Numbered from the stretch's first letter, positions 9,013 through 18,731 are shown. The stretch: 64,000 nucleotides of DNA from JABMNT01 sp048262255 (GCA_048262255.1 JBLXFH010000003.1:558001-622000); one strand, 5' to 3'. Numbers and translations: made by a program. Notes: generated by a model not told the origin, from the sequence alone.

Positions 9013-9264
9013 CTAACGCGTCTTTTTGAATTCCATTAGGGCTGCCATCAGGGAGTGATCCACATGCGAAGGCAGGATTTGCTGACCGGTAACCCAGCCG
9101 TAAATATCGTGATCGTTTTCATTGAGCAAGGATTCAAAAAGATCCAGCTCGTGATCCGACAAGTCTTCAATATGGACAAGCGCAAACTGCCCGAGCAGGA
9201 TATCATTTTCTTTGATCCCGCAATGCTGGCTTTGATAGAGGAGTTTTTTGCGCCGGGCATCCAT
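9013..9264 (-). CDS. sdhE: Succinate dehydrogenase assembly factor SdhE (FAD assembly factor)
   Basis: 83 residues from ATG 9264 (MDARRKKLLYQSQHCGIKEN). Promotes covalent FAD attachment to the SdhA flavoprotein. The SdhE/Sdh5 signature is visible: RRKKLLYQSQHCGIKENDILLGQFA corresponds to the usual RxxLLYRSxHRGxKExDLLLG, followed by ELDLFESLLNENDHDIYGWVTG. The invariant RG before the (T/I)KE motif is CG here, a noteworthy change in the active loop. The frame is open upstream and could start at 9360 (MAFERTD), but the family begins at about 9264. It lies upstream of mfd and divergent from recG. Confidence 0.9.
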   Translation of the reverse strand: MDARRKKLLYQSQHCGIKENDILLGQFALVHIEDLSDHELDLFESLLNENDHDIYGWVTGQQILPSHVDHSLMAALMEFKKTR

Positions 9265-9358
9265 AAATGTCAAACTCGTTCGATTAAGTGTTGTCGTGCG
9301 CGTCAGGAGCCATAGGATATAATCAGTTCTTCCCGACTTGTCAGTACGTTCGAAAGCC

Positions 9359-11440
9359 ATGCGCCCAGAAATTCTGTTCCCCCTGTTCAAACCCGTTACC
9401 ACCCTTACCGGTGTCGGGCCGCGCATTGCCGCATTGCTTGAAAAAATTGCCGGGGCGAATATTGTCGATTTGTGCTGGCACCTGCCCAATGGCCTGATTG
9501 ATCGTCGTTATGCGCCCAAGGTGGCTGAAGCACAGGCAGGCGTCATCGCCACACTCACGCTCACTGTGCTAACCCATAAAAAACCGGCCAATCGTCGCAT
9601 GCCCTATAAAATCATCTGTGAGGATGAAACAGGTAAAATCGATCTGGTGTTCTTTCATGCCCATGAAGATTATTTGCGGAAATCTTTGCCCGAAGGGGAA
9701 GTACGGGTAGTCAGCGGCAAGCTGGAAACCTTTGGCAACGGCCTGCAGATCACACACCCCGACCACATCGGCACTCTGGCGGAGATTGACAAACTGAAAT
9801 CCGTTGAAGCGGTCTATCCGTTGACCTCAGGTTTGACCCTTAAGGCGATCACCAAGGCTGTGAACGGGGCCCTTGAAGTGGTGCCGGACTTAACGGAATG
9901 GATTGATGCGCCGCTGATGGCGCGCGAAAACTGGCCGCAATGGAGACCGGCCCTGCTGGCCGCCCATGCGCCACAATCGGAAGAAGGCCTTGATCCCAAT
10001 TCGATCCCGCGCCAGCGTCTGGCTTATGATGAACTATTTGCCAACCAGTTGGCGCTGGCCCTCATGCGCCGGGAAATGCGAAAAATCCGCGGCCGCTCCT
10101 ATGTGGGCAACACCACCTTATCGAAAGCCATCACCGCCCACCTGCCTTTCCAACTAACCAACGCACAAACAATGGCGCTGGCTGAAATCTCTGCCGACAT
10201 GCAGTCGGAAAACCGCATGCTGCGTCTGTTGCAGGGTGATGTCGGCAGCGGCAAGACCGTGGTCGCCCTGCTGGCCATGGCGGCGGCCATTGAGGCTGGC
10301 GCACAAACGGCGCTGATGGCGCCAACGGAAGTGCTGGCCCGCCAGCATCTGGCGACCATTGCCCCTTTGGCCGAAAAAGCCGGGATTGAAGTGGTTGTCC
10401 TGACCGGACGCGACAAAGGCAAACCACGCCAGAAGACGCTCGAAAAACTGGCTTCCGGCGAAGCGAAAATCGTGATTGGAACCCACGCCCTGTTTCAGGA
10501 CGATATCGTGTTCAAAAATTTAGGGCTGGCTGTTATTGATGAACAACACCGCTTTGGCGTCCACCAGCGCCTGCAACTGGCCGGTAAGGGCAATGGGGTT
10601 GATGTGCTGGTCATGACCGCAACCCCGATCCCCCGTACGCTGATGCTGACGGCCTATGGTGATATGGATGTCTCGCGCCTTATGGAGAAACCCGCTGGCC
10701 GCAAACCCGTCGACACGCGGGTCCTGCCCATCGAACGCATGGAAGAAGTCGTTGCAGGGATTGACCGGTCCCTGAAAAGCGGTGCCAAGGTTTTCTGGAT
10801 CTGCCCGCTGGTCGAAGAGTCTGAAAAAATCGATCTGGCTGCGGTCGAAGAGCGGCATGCCCATCTGCAACAGATTTTTGGGATACGAGTCGGACTTATT
10901 CACGGGCGCATGAAGGCCGCCGAAAAAGACGCGGCCATGGCCGCCTTCAGCGAAGGCGACGTGAAAATCCTAGTGGCGACAACCGTCATTGAAGTGGGGG
11001 TCGATGTGCCCGACGCCACGGTTATGGTGATTGAACACGCCGAGCGTTTTGGACTGGCGCAATTGCACCAGTTGCGCGGGCGGATCGGGCGCGGCGATAA
11101 ACCTTCCACCTGCTTGCTGCTCTATGCCCAGCCGCTGGGTGAAACCGCGAAGGCCCGTCTCAAGATCATGCGCGAAACGGAAGACGGTTTTGTCATTGCC
11201 GAGGAAGATTTGAAGCTGCGCGGTGCTGGAGAATTGCTCGGAACCCGACAAAGCGGCCTGCCCGAATTTCGTCTAGCCGACATGTCCCTGCATGGAGATC
11301 TGCTGGCCATTGCCCGCGATGATGCGGCGGCTTTTCTGGAACGCGATCCGCAACTGGAAACGGAACGGGGCAAAGCCATCCGCACCCTGCTCTACCTGTT
11401 CAATTGTGATTCAGCTGTACGTAACCTTCGGTCAGGTTGA
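9359..11440 (+). CDS. recG: ATP-dependent DNA helicase RecG
   Basis: 693 residues from ATG 9359 (MRPEILFPLFKPVTTLTGVG). RecG remodels stalled replication forks and Holliday junctions. It has the N-terminal wedge (OB-fold) domain with the helix-hairpin TLTGVGPRIAALLEK, then helicase motifs Walker A QGDVGSGKTVVALLAM, DEQHRFGVHQR, MTATPIPRTL, LIHGRMKAAEKD, ATTVIEVGVDVPDATVMVIEHAERFGLAQLHQLRGRIGRG, and the C-terminal GELLGTRQSG. A TTG at 9338 in the same frame is a weaker start. The gene is divergent from sdhE-mfd with about 95 bases between them. Confidence 0.98.
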   Translation: MRPEILFPLFKPVTTLTGVGPRIAALLEKIAGANIVDLCWHLPNGLIDRRYAPKVAEAQAGVIATLTLTVLTHKKPANRRMPYKIICEDETGKIDLVFFHAHEDYLRKSLPEGEVRVVSGKLETFGNGLQITHPDHIGTLAEIDKLKSVEAVYPLTSGLTLKAITKAVNGALEVVPDLTEWIDAPLMARENWPQWRPALLAAHAPQSEEGLDPNSIPRQRLAYDELFANQLALALMRREMRKIRGRSYVGNTTLSKAITAHLPFQLTNAQTMALAEISADMQSENRMLRLLQGDVGSGKTVVALLAMAAAIEAGAQTALMAPTEVLARQHLATIAPLAEKAGIEVVVLTGRDKGKPRQKTLEKLASGEAKIVIGTHALFQDDIVFKNLGLAVIDEQHRFGVHQRLQLAGKGNGVDVLVMTATPIPRTLMLTAYGDMDVSRLMEKPAGRKPVDTRVLPIERMEEVVAGIDRSLKSGAKVFWICPLVEESEKIDLAAVEERHAHLQQIFGIRVGLIHGRMKAAEKDAAMAAFSEGDVKILVATTVIEVGVDVPDATVMVIEHAERFGLAQLHQLRGRIGRGDKPSTCLLLYAQPLGETAKARLKIMRETEDGFVIAEEDLKLRGAGELLGTRQSGLPEFRLADMSLHGDLLAIARDDAAAFLERDPQLETERGKAIRTLLYLFNCDSAVRNLRSG

Positions 11441-11637
11441 CCAAAGTCTGTTAAACGGCCCCGTATTCAGCCCCGCCCTATGGCTTCCCCCTGATACTCT
11501 CATATTTTAATCTATCATGAATACGCCAATATGCTTATGATGATTTCGAATACAGGTTCGGTTTAATGGATATAATTAACTAAAAACGACCTTAGACCGT
11601 TATATCGGTTCAAAGTACTCTAAAGGACAGGGTTAAG

Positions 11638-13989
11638 TTGGACAGGCTTGAACATTTTTCAAATCTCCTGGATGGCTGGTTCTGGGAAACAGACAGTGAG
11701 CACAAGTTCACTTATATGAGCTCCAGTGTCACCAAGTTCACGGGCCTGAAGCCTGAATGGCATTACGGAAAATGCCGGACGGAATGGCGTTCTGACGGTA
11801 TTACGGATGAAAACTGGTCCAGGCATTTGGATGATCTGGAAAACAGGCGGCCCTTTTACGATTTTGCCTTTTGCCGAAACGATACGGATCAGCTTCGTTG
11901 GATGACGACCAGTGGCGAACCCCGTTTTGATGAGGCGGGACATTTTCTTGGATACCGTGGAATTGCCAGAGACATCAGCGCCAAAGTCCAGTTATCGGAG
12001 GAAGCCGAAAAATCGAGAAACCAGCTCCTCACGGCGCTTGAAATTATTGATGAAGGCTTCGTCTATTATGACGCCGATGACCGCCTCGTCCTCTGCAACG
12101 AAAAATACCGGGAATACTACCCCAAATCGCGCCATCTCATGGTGCCGGGCGTCAAGTTCGAGCACATCCTCAGAGATGGTGCCAACAAGGGGCAATATGT
12201 CGATGCCATTGGGCGTGTCGAAGAGTGGGTAAAAGAACGCATGGCCGTGCACAGGGAAGGAACCCTTGTAACAGAACAACAACTGGACGATGGCCGATGG
12301 CTGCGTATTGCCGAGAAAAAAATGCCGGACGGGGGGGTTGTCGGTATGCGGGTTGATATTACCCACCTGAAAAACGCACAGAAAAACGCTGAAGCGGCCA
12401 ATCTCGCCAAATCAAATTTTCTTGCCACGATGAGTCATGAAATTCGAACCCCTCTGAACGGCGTTCTGGGTTTGGCGCAGCTATTGAAAGACAGCAAACT
12501 CGACGGGGATCAGAAGAAGAAAGTCGAAACGATTCTGTTTTCCGGCCAGACCCTGCTCTCAATCATCAATGACGTCCTTGATATGAGCAAAATTGAAGCT
12601 GGCGGCATCGAACTGGAGGAACAACCGTTCTCGCTGAAAGAGTTGATTACAACAATCACAATGCCATTTCAGACTTTAGCAGACGACAAAGGACTGGAAC
12701 TGATTACCAGCGGGGATATCACCTCAAATGATCTGGTTAAAGGGGATCCGGTTCGGTTACGTCAAATTTTATGGAACCTGCTGAGTAACGCCATCAAGTT
12801 CACAGAAACCGGTCACGTCATGCTGTCGATCCAAAATGTCACCATTCCAAGTGATAAACTGACCATCGTTTCTAACGTTAAAGACCGTTTGTTTTATTTC
12901 GCTATTGAAGACACAGGCGCTGGCATTTCTCCGGACCGTGTCGACGCCATATTTGACGCCTTCACTCAGGAAGACAATTCGATCACAAGAAAGCATGGCG
13001 GGACCGGTCTCGGGCTTTCCATTGTCAAACAACTCACCGAATTAATGGGAGGAACGGTTTCTGTCGATAGCGAATATGGTAAAGGCGCAAAGTTTATTAT
13101 CTATCTTCCCTTTAAAGACGTCACGGAAGATGAAGCGGAAACTCTACACAGGCATCAGACCAAACTCGCCATCGAAAAACCACACCCCCTCAATATCCTC
13201 GTCGCCGAAGACAATGAGGTAAATGCAACAATCGCCAATGCGTTCCTGCAAAAGTTCGGTCATACCGTGCGGCTCGTGGAAAATGGTGAGCTTGCTGTAC
13301 AAGCCGCTCGGGAAAACTGGGCGGATTTCATTCTGATGGATATCCACATGCCTGTAATGAACGGCATTGATGCGACCAAAGCCATACGGGCCGAGAGCAA
13401 TATTGGCGACATTCCGATTGTCGGTTTGACCGCCGAGGCCTTTGCCGAACGTCACAAACAATTCATGGATGCCGGTTTTAACGATATTCTCACCAAGCCC
13501 TACACAGAACAGCAATTGGCCAACGCAATCGCAGTCAACAGACGGCAAACCGAAAAGCCGCCCAACCGAAAACCGAAGCCCCCCTCTACCCCGCCAGCCG
13601 CCACAACCAAAGCTTCTCCAACGCTCCTGTTTGCTGCATCCAGCCATCACGAACTTTTTGAAATTGGAGATGAGGAACAACTTACCACTGTCCGCGCGCA
13701 ATTGCCTCCCGATGTTGTGTCCAACCTTTTGCGAAAGGCTCAAGACTCCTTGCAGGAACTTCTTTCAAATCTTCAGCAGGGTGTCGAGGATGGCGATCAC
13801 CTCAAAATACGCGAGACGGCTCATTCCATAAAAGGGGTCTGCAGTTCCATGTTTGCGTCTCATGTCTCCGAACTGGCCGCAACCATTGAAGCAACTTCGC
13901 AGGATCTAAAATCAGTACGACGTTTAATGCCCGATGTTGAATCTGCTGTAAAAAAAACCATCGAATGGTGGCGTCAAAATTCAAGCTGA
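11638..13989 (+). CDS. Hybrid sensor histidine kinase (PAS-PAS-HisKA-HATPase-REC-HPt)
   Basis: 783 residues, cytoplasmic (no membrane helices). The first PAS domain covers about 1-125 (DGWFWETDSEHKFTYMSSS... GYRGIARDI) and the second about 130-250. His267 in MSHEIRTPLNGVLG is the autophosphorylation site. The ATPase has NLLSNAIKFT (N box), DTGAGIS (G1) and HGGTGLGLSI (G2). The receiver has Asp568 in FILMDIHMPVMNG, and the HPt domain has His729 in ETAHSIKGVCSSM. All four phosphotransfer parts of a His-Asp-His relay are therefore in one chain, so the output regulator must be separate. The start is TTG 11638, supported by GGACAGGG just upstream. The cognate regulator is unknown; lone receivers occur in this window at 2661-3484. 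Confidence 0.93.
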   Translation: MDRLEHFSNLLDGWFWETDSEHKFTYMSSSVTKFTGLKPEWHYGKCRTEWRSDGITDENWSRHLDDLENRRPFYDFAFCRNDTDQLRWMTTSGEPRFDEAGHFLGYRGIARDISAKVQLSEEAEKSRNQLLTALEIIDEGFVYYDADDRLVLCNEKYREYYPKSRHLMVPGVKFEHILRDGANKGQYVDAIGRVEEWVKERMAVHREGTLVTEQQLDDGRWLRIAEKKMPDGGVVGMRVDITHLKNAQKNAEAANLAKSNFLATMSHEIRTPLNGVLGLAQLLKDSKLDGDQKKKVETILFSGQTLLSIINDVLDMSKIEAGGIELEEQPFSLKELITTITMPFQTLADDKGLELITSGDITSNDLVKGDPVRLRQILWNLLSNAIKFTETGHVMLSIQNVTIPSDKLTIVSNVKDRLFYFAIEDTGAGISPDRVDAIFDAFTQEDNSITRKHGGTGLGLSIVKQLTELMGGTVSVDSEYGKGAKFIIYLPFKDVTEDEAETLHRHQTKLAIEKPHPLNILVAEDNEVNATIANAFLQKFGHTVRLVENGELAVQAARENWADFILMDIHMPVMNGIDATKAIRAESNIGDIPIVGLTAEAFAERHKQFMDAGFNDILTKPYTEQQLANAIAVNRRQTEKPPNRKPKPPSTPPAATTKASPTLLFAASSHHELFEIGDEEQLTTVRAQLPPDVVSNLLRKAQDSLQELLSNLQQGVEDGDHLKIRETAHSIKGVCSSMFASHVSELAATIEATSQDLKSVRRLMPDVESAVKKTIEWWRQNSS

Positions 13990-14192
13990 CCACCCACCAC
14001 TGTTCTGCAAGAAATATCATGCCTTAAATGACGCGTACATCACCTGCCTATGCCACGCCATCAAATAAAACTAAGGCGTTTTCGCGGTCAAAATATTTTA
14101 TATCTGTAAGACGGAAAATACAGTAGGGTTTCCATCTTTAGGGGAATGATCTTGTCTGGTTGTTATCGCCCGCTCAAAAAGGAGACTCATTA

Positions 14193-14402
14193 ATGGCCTT
14201 ATTCGAAATTGGCGTTTTCAATTCGGAAGTCCGGCAAATGGTCGCTGAAGGCGATCACCACAGACGCTACACAGACGACTGGGCGGATATGCGTTATATC
14301 GAAATTCGCGCAGAAAACGAAGATGTTGCGCGCGCCACCTTCGAGACAAGACACCCAAAATCTCAGGGCTTTGTCCTCGACAGCATTACTGAGATTGATT
14401 GA
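14193..14402 (+). CDS. Conserved small hypothetical protein, 69 aa
   Basis: MALFEIGVFNSEVRQMVAEG opens a 69-residue soluble acidic protein with a compact alternation of predicted helix and strand (DDWADMRYIEIRAENEDVAR... KSQGFVLDSITEID). ATG 14193 is preceded by AAAAAGGAGACTCATTA, an excellent ribosome-binding site, which decides the start over an upstream in-frame codon at 14160. I know no function. Similar small proteins occur in Rhodospirillales-type genomes. It ends about 40 bases before a strong bidirectional terminator. Confidence 0.72.
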   Translation: MALFEIGVFNSEVRQMVAEGDHHRRYTDDWADMRYIEIRAENEDVARATFETRHPKSQGFVLDSITEID

Positions 14403-14436
14403 TAAGATCACCTTACCAGGGAAACCGTTACGACAT

Positions 14437-14475
14437 AAAAAAAAGGCCGTCGAGATTTCGACGGCCTTTCTTTCT
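14437..14475. terminator. Bidirectional Rho-independent terminator
   Basis: Perfect 9-bp stem GGCCGTCGA (14445-14453) / TCGACGGCC (14458-14466) with a four-base loop, flanked by A8 on the left and TTTCTTTCTT on the right. It can therefore stop transcription from both the small gene at 14193 and the convergent formamidase-like gene at 14493. Confidence 0.9.
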
Positions 14476-14492
14476 TCAATCACCGGCTTTGC

Positions 14493-15869
14493 TTACTTGC
14501 TGTCACCTGAAAAAATATGTTTTTCAATGACGCCATGTACGCCCCAGTTCCCATCGACAACCTGGGTCACCCCGAAGTCGGCGGCGGCTGACATCAACGA
14601 GATGGCCTCGTCTTCACTCAGCCCCTTCGTGGTCATCAGGAAATGTCGCATTTTCTTGAAGGCATCGCGCATCGCCCCATCGATGGAGGATTTGGAATAA
14701 ATTTCGCTTTGCGCCTTTTCACCCAGCGACTGTAGATAATTGGCATAGCTGAAGCCATGCACGACCCATTCCGTATCGGTCTCGAGAAGCGGATAATCAA
14801 GTCCCTCGACGATCGTGCCACCCAAGTCCTCTTTCTTGTGCAGGATTACCTGCAAGGTTCCGGTAAGCGATGTTTCAATTGCGGTTCCGGCCAATTCGGA
14901 ATCGCCCTGTGCCGCATGCGGGTCACCGGCACTCAACAGTCCGCCTTCAACGGCGATCGGATAATACATGGTTCCCCCCTTGCCGATCCGCCAGTTGTCG
15001 ATGTTGCCGCCAAAATATCCCGGCGGAATAGAGTCAACAAAATCGGCTTCAGCCGGAGCGACACCCATGGTGCCAAAATGCATGCGGATCGGCACACGAA
15101 CACCTTTCAGCACATCGGTATTTTTGGTGATGGTGCTGTGGTCCACAGGAACACCCGGATAATCAATCACCGTGTGAACAACACCAAACGGGTCTGTTTG
15201 CGGCACCCAGCGATAATTATAGGCCGCCTTGGCCCAGTTGCGCTGACCTGTGGCGTCAATTTCGTAAATCGTAATAACTTCACGCGGTTTCGGATCTTCG
15301 ATCAGATCCTTGTAATGAAATCCCCACCAGGCGGCTGCGTTGCTGCCAAAGGTCTTACCCTTGTACTTCGGGTTGCCTGATGGTCTTGGCGCCATATCCA
15401 GAATACGCACTTCGAGAACATCGCCCGGTTCCGCATCACAGACATAAACCGGCCCAGTCAGGACGTGAACGCCGAAACCTTCCCCGGCACCGCGGCCCAG
15501 AATGGAGGCATCCATGGGACCTGCGCCGCGCCGGTTAACGCCTTTTGTATCCTTGCTCCATTTGAAAACACTTTCCGCACCGGGGTCCCCATTGACCATG
15601 CGCTCCGCATCATCATTAGCGTGATGGGTCAAGGTTTCGAGAGTCACGAAATCACCGGAATGAACAACCGCTTGCGGCTCCAGGCCTTTGCTGAAATATC
15701 CCCAATGGACGGTTTTGTTGTTAGCCGGTATTTGCCAGTGCTTGGGTGCCGCGGGTTTGGGCCCACATTCAACGGCGGCTTGGGCCGTCGAGACAGACAA
15801 TGCGGTTCCACTGTACATAAGAAGTGCGGCCAAACTGACCGCGCCGAGAGTTTCCTTTGATCTTTTCAT
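14493..15869 (-). CDS. Secreted acetamidase/formamidase family protein
   Basis: 458 residues. Family members hydrolyse formamide or short amides to ammonia and the acid. The N terminus is a clear signal peptide (MKRSKETLGAVSLAALLMYS... STAQAA-VEC), so the mature protein is periplasmic, which is unusual for classical cytoplasmic FmdA. Family landmarks are HWGYFSKGLEPQAVVHSGDFVTLETLTHH, GAGEGFGVHVLTGPVYVCDAEPGDVLEVRILDM, the RMHFGTMGVAP segment, and the metal-site segment GDPHAAQGDSELAGTAIE. It ends at a shared terminator and is divergent from a Cache-type chemoreceptor across 520 AT-rich bases. The substrate cannot be read from sequence. Confidence 0.88.
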   Translation of the reverse strand: MKRSKETLGAVSLAALLMYSGTALSVSTAQAAVECGPKPAAPKHWQIPANNKTVHWGYFSKGLEPQAVVHSGDFVTLETLTHHANDDAERMVNGDPGAESVFKWSKDTKGVNRRGAGPMDASILGRGAGEGFGVHVLTGPVYVCDAEPGDVLEVRILDMAPRPSGNPKYKGKTFGSNAAAWWGFHYKDLIEDPKPREVITIYEIDATGQRNWAKAAYNYRWVPQTDPFGVVHTVIDYPGVPVDHSTITKNTDVLKGVRVPIRMHFGTMGVAPAEADFVDSIPPGYFGGNIDNWRIGKGGTMYYPIAVEGGLLSAGDPHAAQGDSELAGTAIETSLTGTLQVILHKKEDLGGTIVEGLDYPLLETDTEWVVHGFSYANYLQSLGEKAQSEIYSKSSIDGAMRDAFKKMRHFLMTTKGLSEDEAISLMSAAADFGVTQVVDGNWGVHGVIEKHIFSGDSK

Positions 15870-16390
15870 TCTTAAACTTCTCCAGGTATGATTGTTTGAA
15901 ATACAATTCTGTTCTCCCTGTCTACCGCGCTTGTTTTTTACCGTGCACCCCTTTCCCGTGCATTGGATAAGCGTAAGCGTTGAATCTTCCCATTCGGGAA
16001 AACGACGCCATAAATTTGATAAAATCTTTTTATTTCAATATCTTGCTTCAAAGTGGAAATTTTTTATTTTCTACCTTCCAAATTGCACAAACAACGGCAG
16101 GTAAAATATAGCCTATTTTTTTGGCATGTATATTTAATTGTCTATTTTTTACTCATTTCATGATGATTTCATCAGAAATGGCTTTGGCAATAGCCAAAAT
16201 TCCGCCAAAAACCGACATGTCTTCAATTGAAAAAATACAACCAAAACTCCGATGAGTTAATTGCCATTTACAGTTATGTACAAAAATTAATTACACATTC
16301 TTACAAGAATTATCTAAATTGAAATTCATTAGGTAATGAGTTTGTCACCACTTTTTCACTATTGATGATTTATTTATAAAAGGCAGTACC
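15870..16390. other. AT-rich divergent promoter region
   Basis: About 520 bases between the formamidase-like gene and the chemoreceptor, noticeably richer in A+T than the flanking genes. I see no open frame of substance, no tRNA and no clear riboswitch. The region must hold promoters for both divergent genes. The chemoreceptor start at 16391 has only a weak ribosome-binding site (AAAAGGCAGTACC). Confidence 0.5.
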
Positions 16391-18091
16391 ATGAAATCTC
16401 TTAACATGAGCAACAAAGTACTCCTGCTCTTCATAATCATAATTACTTTCACAGTCGCCGGTGTAGGCGGATGGGCGGCTTGGACCTTCAAGTCCGATTT
16501 AGCGCATACTGTTATTCAGCAGCAAAACGCCAGCTTGCGATCCGCCGCCGTACTTCTGAAAAAGAAGTTCCCAGATACCCAGTTTGCGATCAGTGAGTCC
16601 GGCAAAGTCGAAAATCTTGTCATGACCAAAATCGAACCTTTCGAGTCACACGAAATGATTGATGAAATTGGTCAGGTAACAAAAGAAACGGTCACCCTGT
16701 TCAAGTGGGATGATGAGAGCAAAGATTTCTGGCGTGTGACAACCAACATCATCAAGAATGACGGCAAGCGCGCTGTCGGCACCCCACTTGGCCAGAATGG
16801 GCGCGTTTATCCAATGATTATGGACGGAAAAACCTTTAACGGCGAAGCGACCATTCTTGGAAACGACTATTATACCATTTACGAACCGGTCCTGTCTCCT
16901 GACGGTAAGAAAATTGGCATCCTTTATGCTGGCGTTCTTAAGGAAAAGATCAATGCAGGCCTGACAAACATCATCAACGCCCTCGTCATCGCCTCGGTGA
17001 TCGCCATATTGATTGGTGCCGGGATTACCATCTTTGTGATCCGGACACTCATGCGTCCGATCCCTCTCCTCGCCGGAATCATGGAAAAAGTCGCCAAGGG
17101 CGACCTGTCCATTGAAAACGTGTTTGTTAACCGCGCCGATGAAGTTGGTGAAATGGCGCAGGCGCTCGAAGTGTTTCGGGAAAACGCCCAACACGTCGAG
17201 CGGTTACGGAAAGAACGCGAAGAAACCGAGCAGAAAAATCGAGAGGAAGCGACCGGAAAAATGCGGCAGATGGCTGATTCTTTCGAGCAGACCGTTGGCG
17301 GAATCATGACATCTGTGCATGATGCGGCAAATGGCCTGACAAAAAATGCCGGCATTTTGGCCGAAACGTCGGAGCAGACCAGCCGGGAATCGTCAGTGGC
17401 CGCGAGTGCCGCTAATGCAGCGTCAAACGGTGTTCAAACCGTTGCCGCAGCAACAGAGGAACTATCGGCATCAATCACCGAGATTTCCAGACAAGTCTCC
17501 GAGTCCAATACCATTATTCAGTCCACCGTTGGTGAAGCACAATCCACGGATACCACGGTTGCCAGTCTTGCCAGTGAAGCCCAGAAAATCGGAGACGTTG
17601 TCAATCTCATACGCGATATCTCCGAACAAACCAACCTGTTGGCCCTGAACGCTACGATTGAAGCCGCACGGGCAGGAGAAGCTGGCAAAGGCTTTGCCGT
17701 TGTCGCAAGCGAGGTCAAAAACCTGGCCAACCAGACCGGAAAAGCGACGGAGGACATTTCCGTTCAGGTAACATCCATTCAGAATATTGCCAACGATGCG
17801 ACAGCCGCCATCCGCTCCATTGTCGAACGCATTGAGCAAATAAATGGCATCTCGTCAAATATTTCGGCGGCCGTTGAAGAACAATCGGCGGCAACCCAGG
17901 AGATTTCAAGCAACGTCAGCCAGACATCTCAGTCGATTATGGAAGTGAACGGAAATATTGAATCCGTTTCCGCCGCAACCCAGAAATCAGACAACGCTTC
18001 CAACGACGTGTTGTCGGCAGCCGAAAACCTGTCGGCACAATCGGAGTCACTTGATAAGGAAATCAAGGCGTTTTTATCTACAATTCGCTAA
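16391..18091 (+). CDS. Methyl-accepting chemotaxis protein with Cache sensor
   Basis: 566 residues. A transmembrane helix (about 9-30) is followed by a periplasmic Cache-type sensor of about 160 residues (FDTQFAI... LFKWDDESKDFWRVTTNIIKND... GQNGRVYPMIMDGKTFNGEATILGNDYYTIYEPVLS, the s/dCache_3 pattern). A second transmembrane helix lies near 195-218, then a HAMP linker (MRPIPLLAGIMEKVAKGDLS) and the methyl-accepting signalling domain, whose hairpin tip is NLIRDISEQTNLLALNATIEAARAGEAGKGFAVVA. The C terminus lacks the NWETF-like tether for CheR/CheB. Signals to the CheA of this window or another array; the ligand is unknown. Divergent from a secreted amidase. Confidence 0.95.
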   Translation: MKSLNMSNKVLLLFIIIITFTVAGVGGWAAWTFKSDLAHTVIQQQNASLRSAAVLLKKKFPDTQFAISESGKVENLVMTKIEPFESHEMIDEIGQVTKETVTLFKWDDESKDFWRVTTNIIKNDGKRAVGTPLGQNGRVYPMIMDGKTFNGEATILGNDYYTIYEPVLSPDGKKIGILYAGVLKEKINAGLTNIINALVIASVIAILIGAGITIFVIRTLMRPIPLLAGIMEKVAKGDLSIENVFVNRADEVGEMAQALEVFRENAQHVERLRKEREETEQKNREEATGKMRQMADSFEQTVGGIMTSVHDAANGLTKNAGILAETSEQTSRESSVAASAANAASNGVQTVAAATEELSASITEISRQVSESNTIIQSTVGEAQSTDTTVASLASEAQKIGDVVNLIRDISEQTNLLALNATIEAARAGEAGKGFAVVASEVKNLANQTGKATEDISVQVTSIQNIANDATAAIRSIVERIEQINGISSNISAAVEEQSAATQEISSNVSQTSQSIMEVNGNIESVSAATQKSDNASNDVLSAAENLSAQSESLDKEIKAFLSTIR

Positions 18092-18137
18092 CCTGTCGGA
18101 AGCTTGCCGCAGTACACGTGCCGTCCATCCGCATCGT

Positions 18138-18171
18138 AATGGCCGTTATTCATTCCCGAATAACGGCCATT
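18138..18171. terminator. Strong hairpin between convergent genes
   Basis: Perfect 14-bp stem AATGGCCGTTATTC (18138-18151) / GAATAACGGCCATT (18158-18171) with a six-base loop. No long T-run follows, so termination efficiency is uncertain. Its place between the convergent chemoreceptor and hsp20 genes fits a bidirectional terminator. Confidence 0.55.
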
Positions 18172-18248
18172 ATCCACTGTGGACGCTACGCTATACGCAG
18201 AAACGTATACCACGCCTCCTGACCGGGCGTTGACATCCGGGGTCAGGA

Positions 18249-18731
18249 TTATTTTCTACCAACGCTTTCCAGCAGTTTTTTAGCCTTCTTGGGCAAACTT
18301 GTCGGCTCGCCGGATTTGATTTCGATATGCTTCGGTTTCATCTCTTCCGGAACTTCACGATAGAGATCAATGCTGAGCACACCATTTGCAAGATGGGCAT
18401 CTGTTACCTTCATGTGGTCGGCAAGTTCGAATTTGCGGACAAAATCCCGCCCGGCAATCCCGCGGTGTAAATACTTCACATCGACATTGCCGTCATCATG
18501 TTTGCCTGCGATGGTCAGAGTGTTTTCCCGTTCTTCGATATCGAGTTCACGTTCTGAAAAACCGGCCACGGCCATCGTGATCCGATAAGTGTTATCATCG
18601 ATCGCCTGAATATCGTAGGGCGGATATTCCGAACCGCTTTTTTCAATATTGCCCGCACTTTCGAGCAGCCGAGCGAGACGGTCAAATCCAATCGTCGAGC
18701 GATACAGGGGTGTTAAATCGTACGTCCTCAT
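18249..18731 (-). CDS. Small heat-shock protein Hsp20 (IbpA class A-like)
   Basis: 160 residues. ATP-independent holdase chaperone forming oligomers in the cytoplasm. The N-terminal arm MRTYDLTPLYRSTIGFDRLARLL and the alpha-crystallin domain (YPPYDIQAIDDNTYRITMAVAGF... LTIAGKHDD... YLHRGIAGRDFVRKFELADHMKV... GVLSIDLYREVPEE) match the rhizobial class A/IbpA type. The C-terminal IxI motif is represented by HIEIKS. The leader upstream of the start looks like a ROSE RNA thermometer (see the separate entry), which predicts translational induction by heat. Confidence 0.95.
   Translation of the reverse strand: MRTYDLTPLYRSTIGFDRLARLLESAGNIEKSGSEYPPYDIQAIDDNTYRITMAVAGFSERELDIEERENTLTIAGKHDDGNVDVKYLHRGIAGRDFVRKFELADHMKVTDAHLANGVLSIDLYREVPEEMKPKHIEIKSGEPTSLPKKAKKLLESVGRK

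Noticed and set aside
13144..13743. 199-codon reverse frame within the hybrid kinase
   Set aside because: It overlaps the receiver domain of a clear gene and has no start signal or motif.
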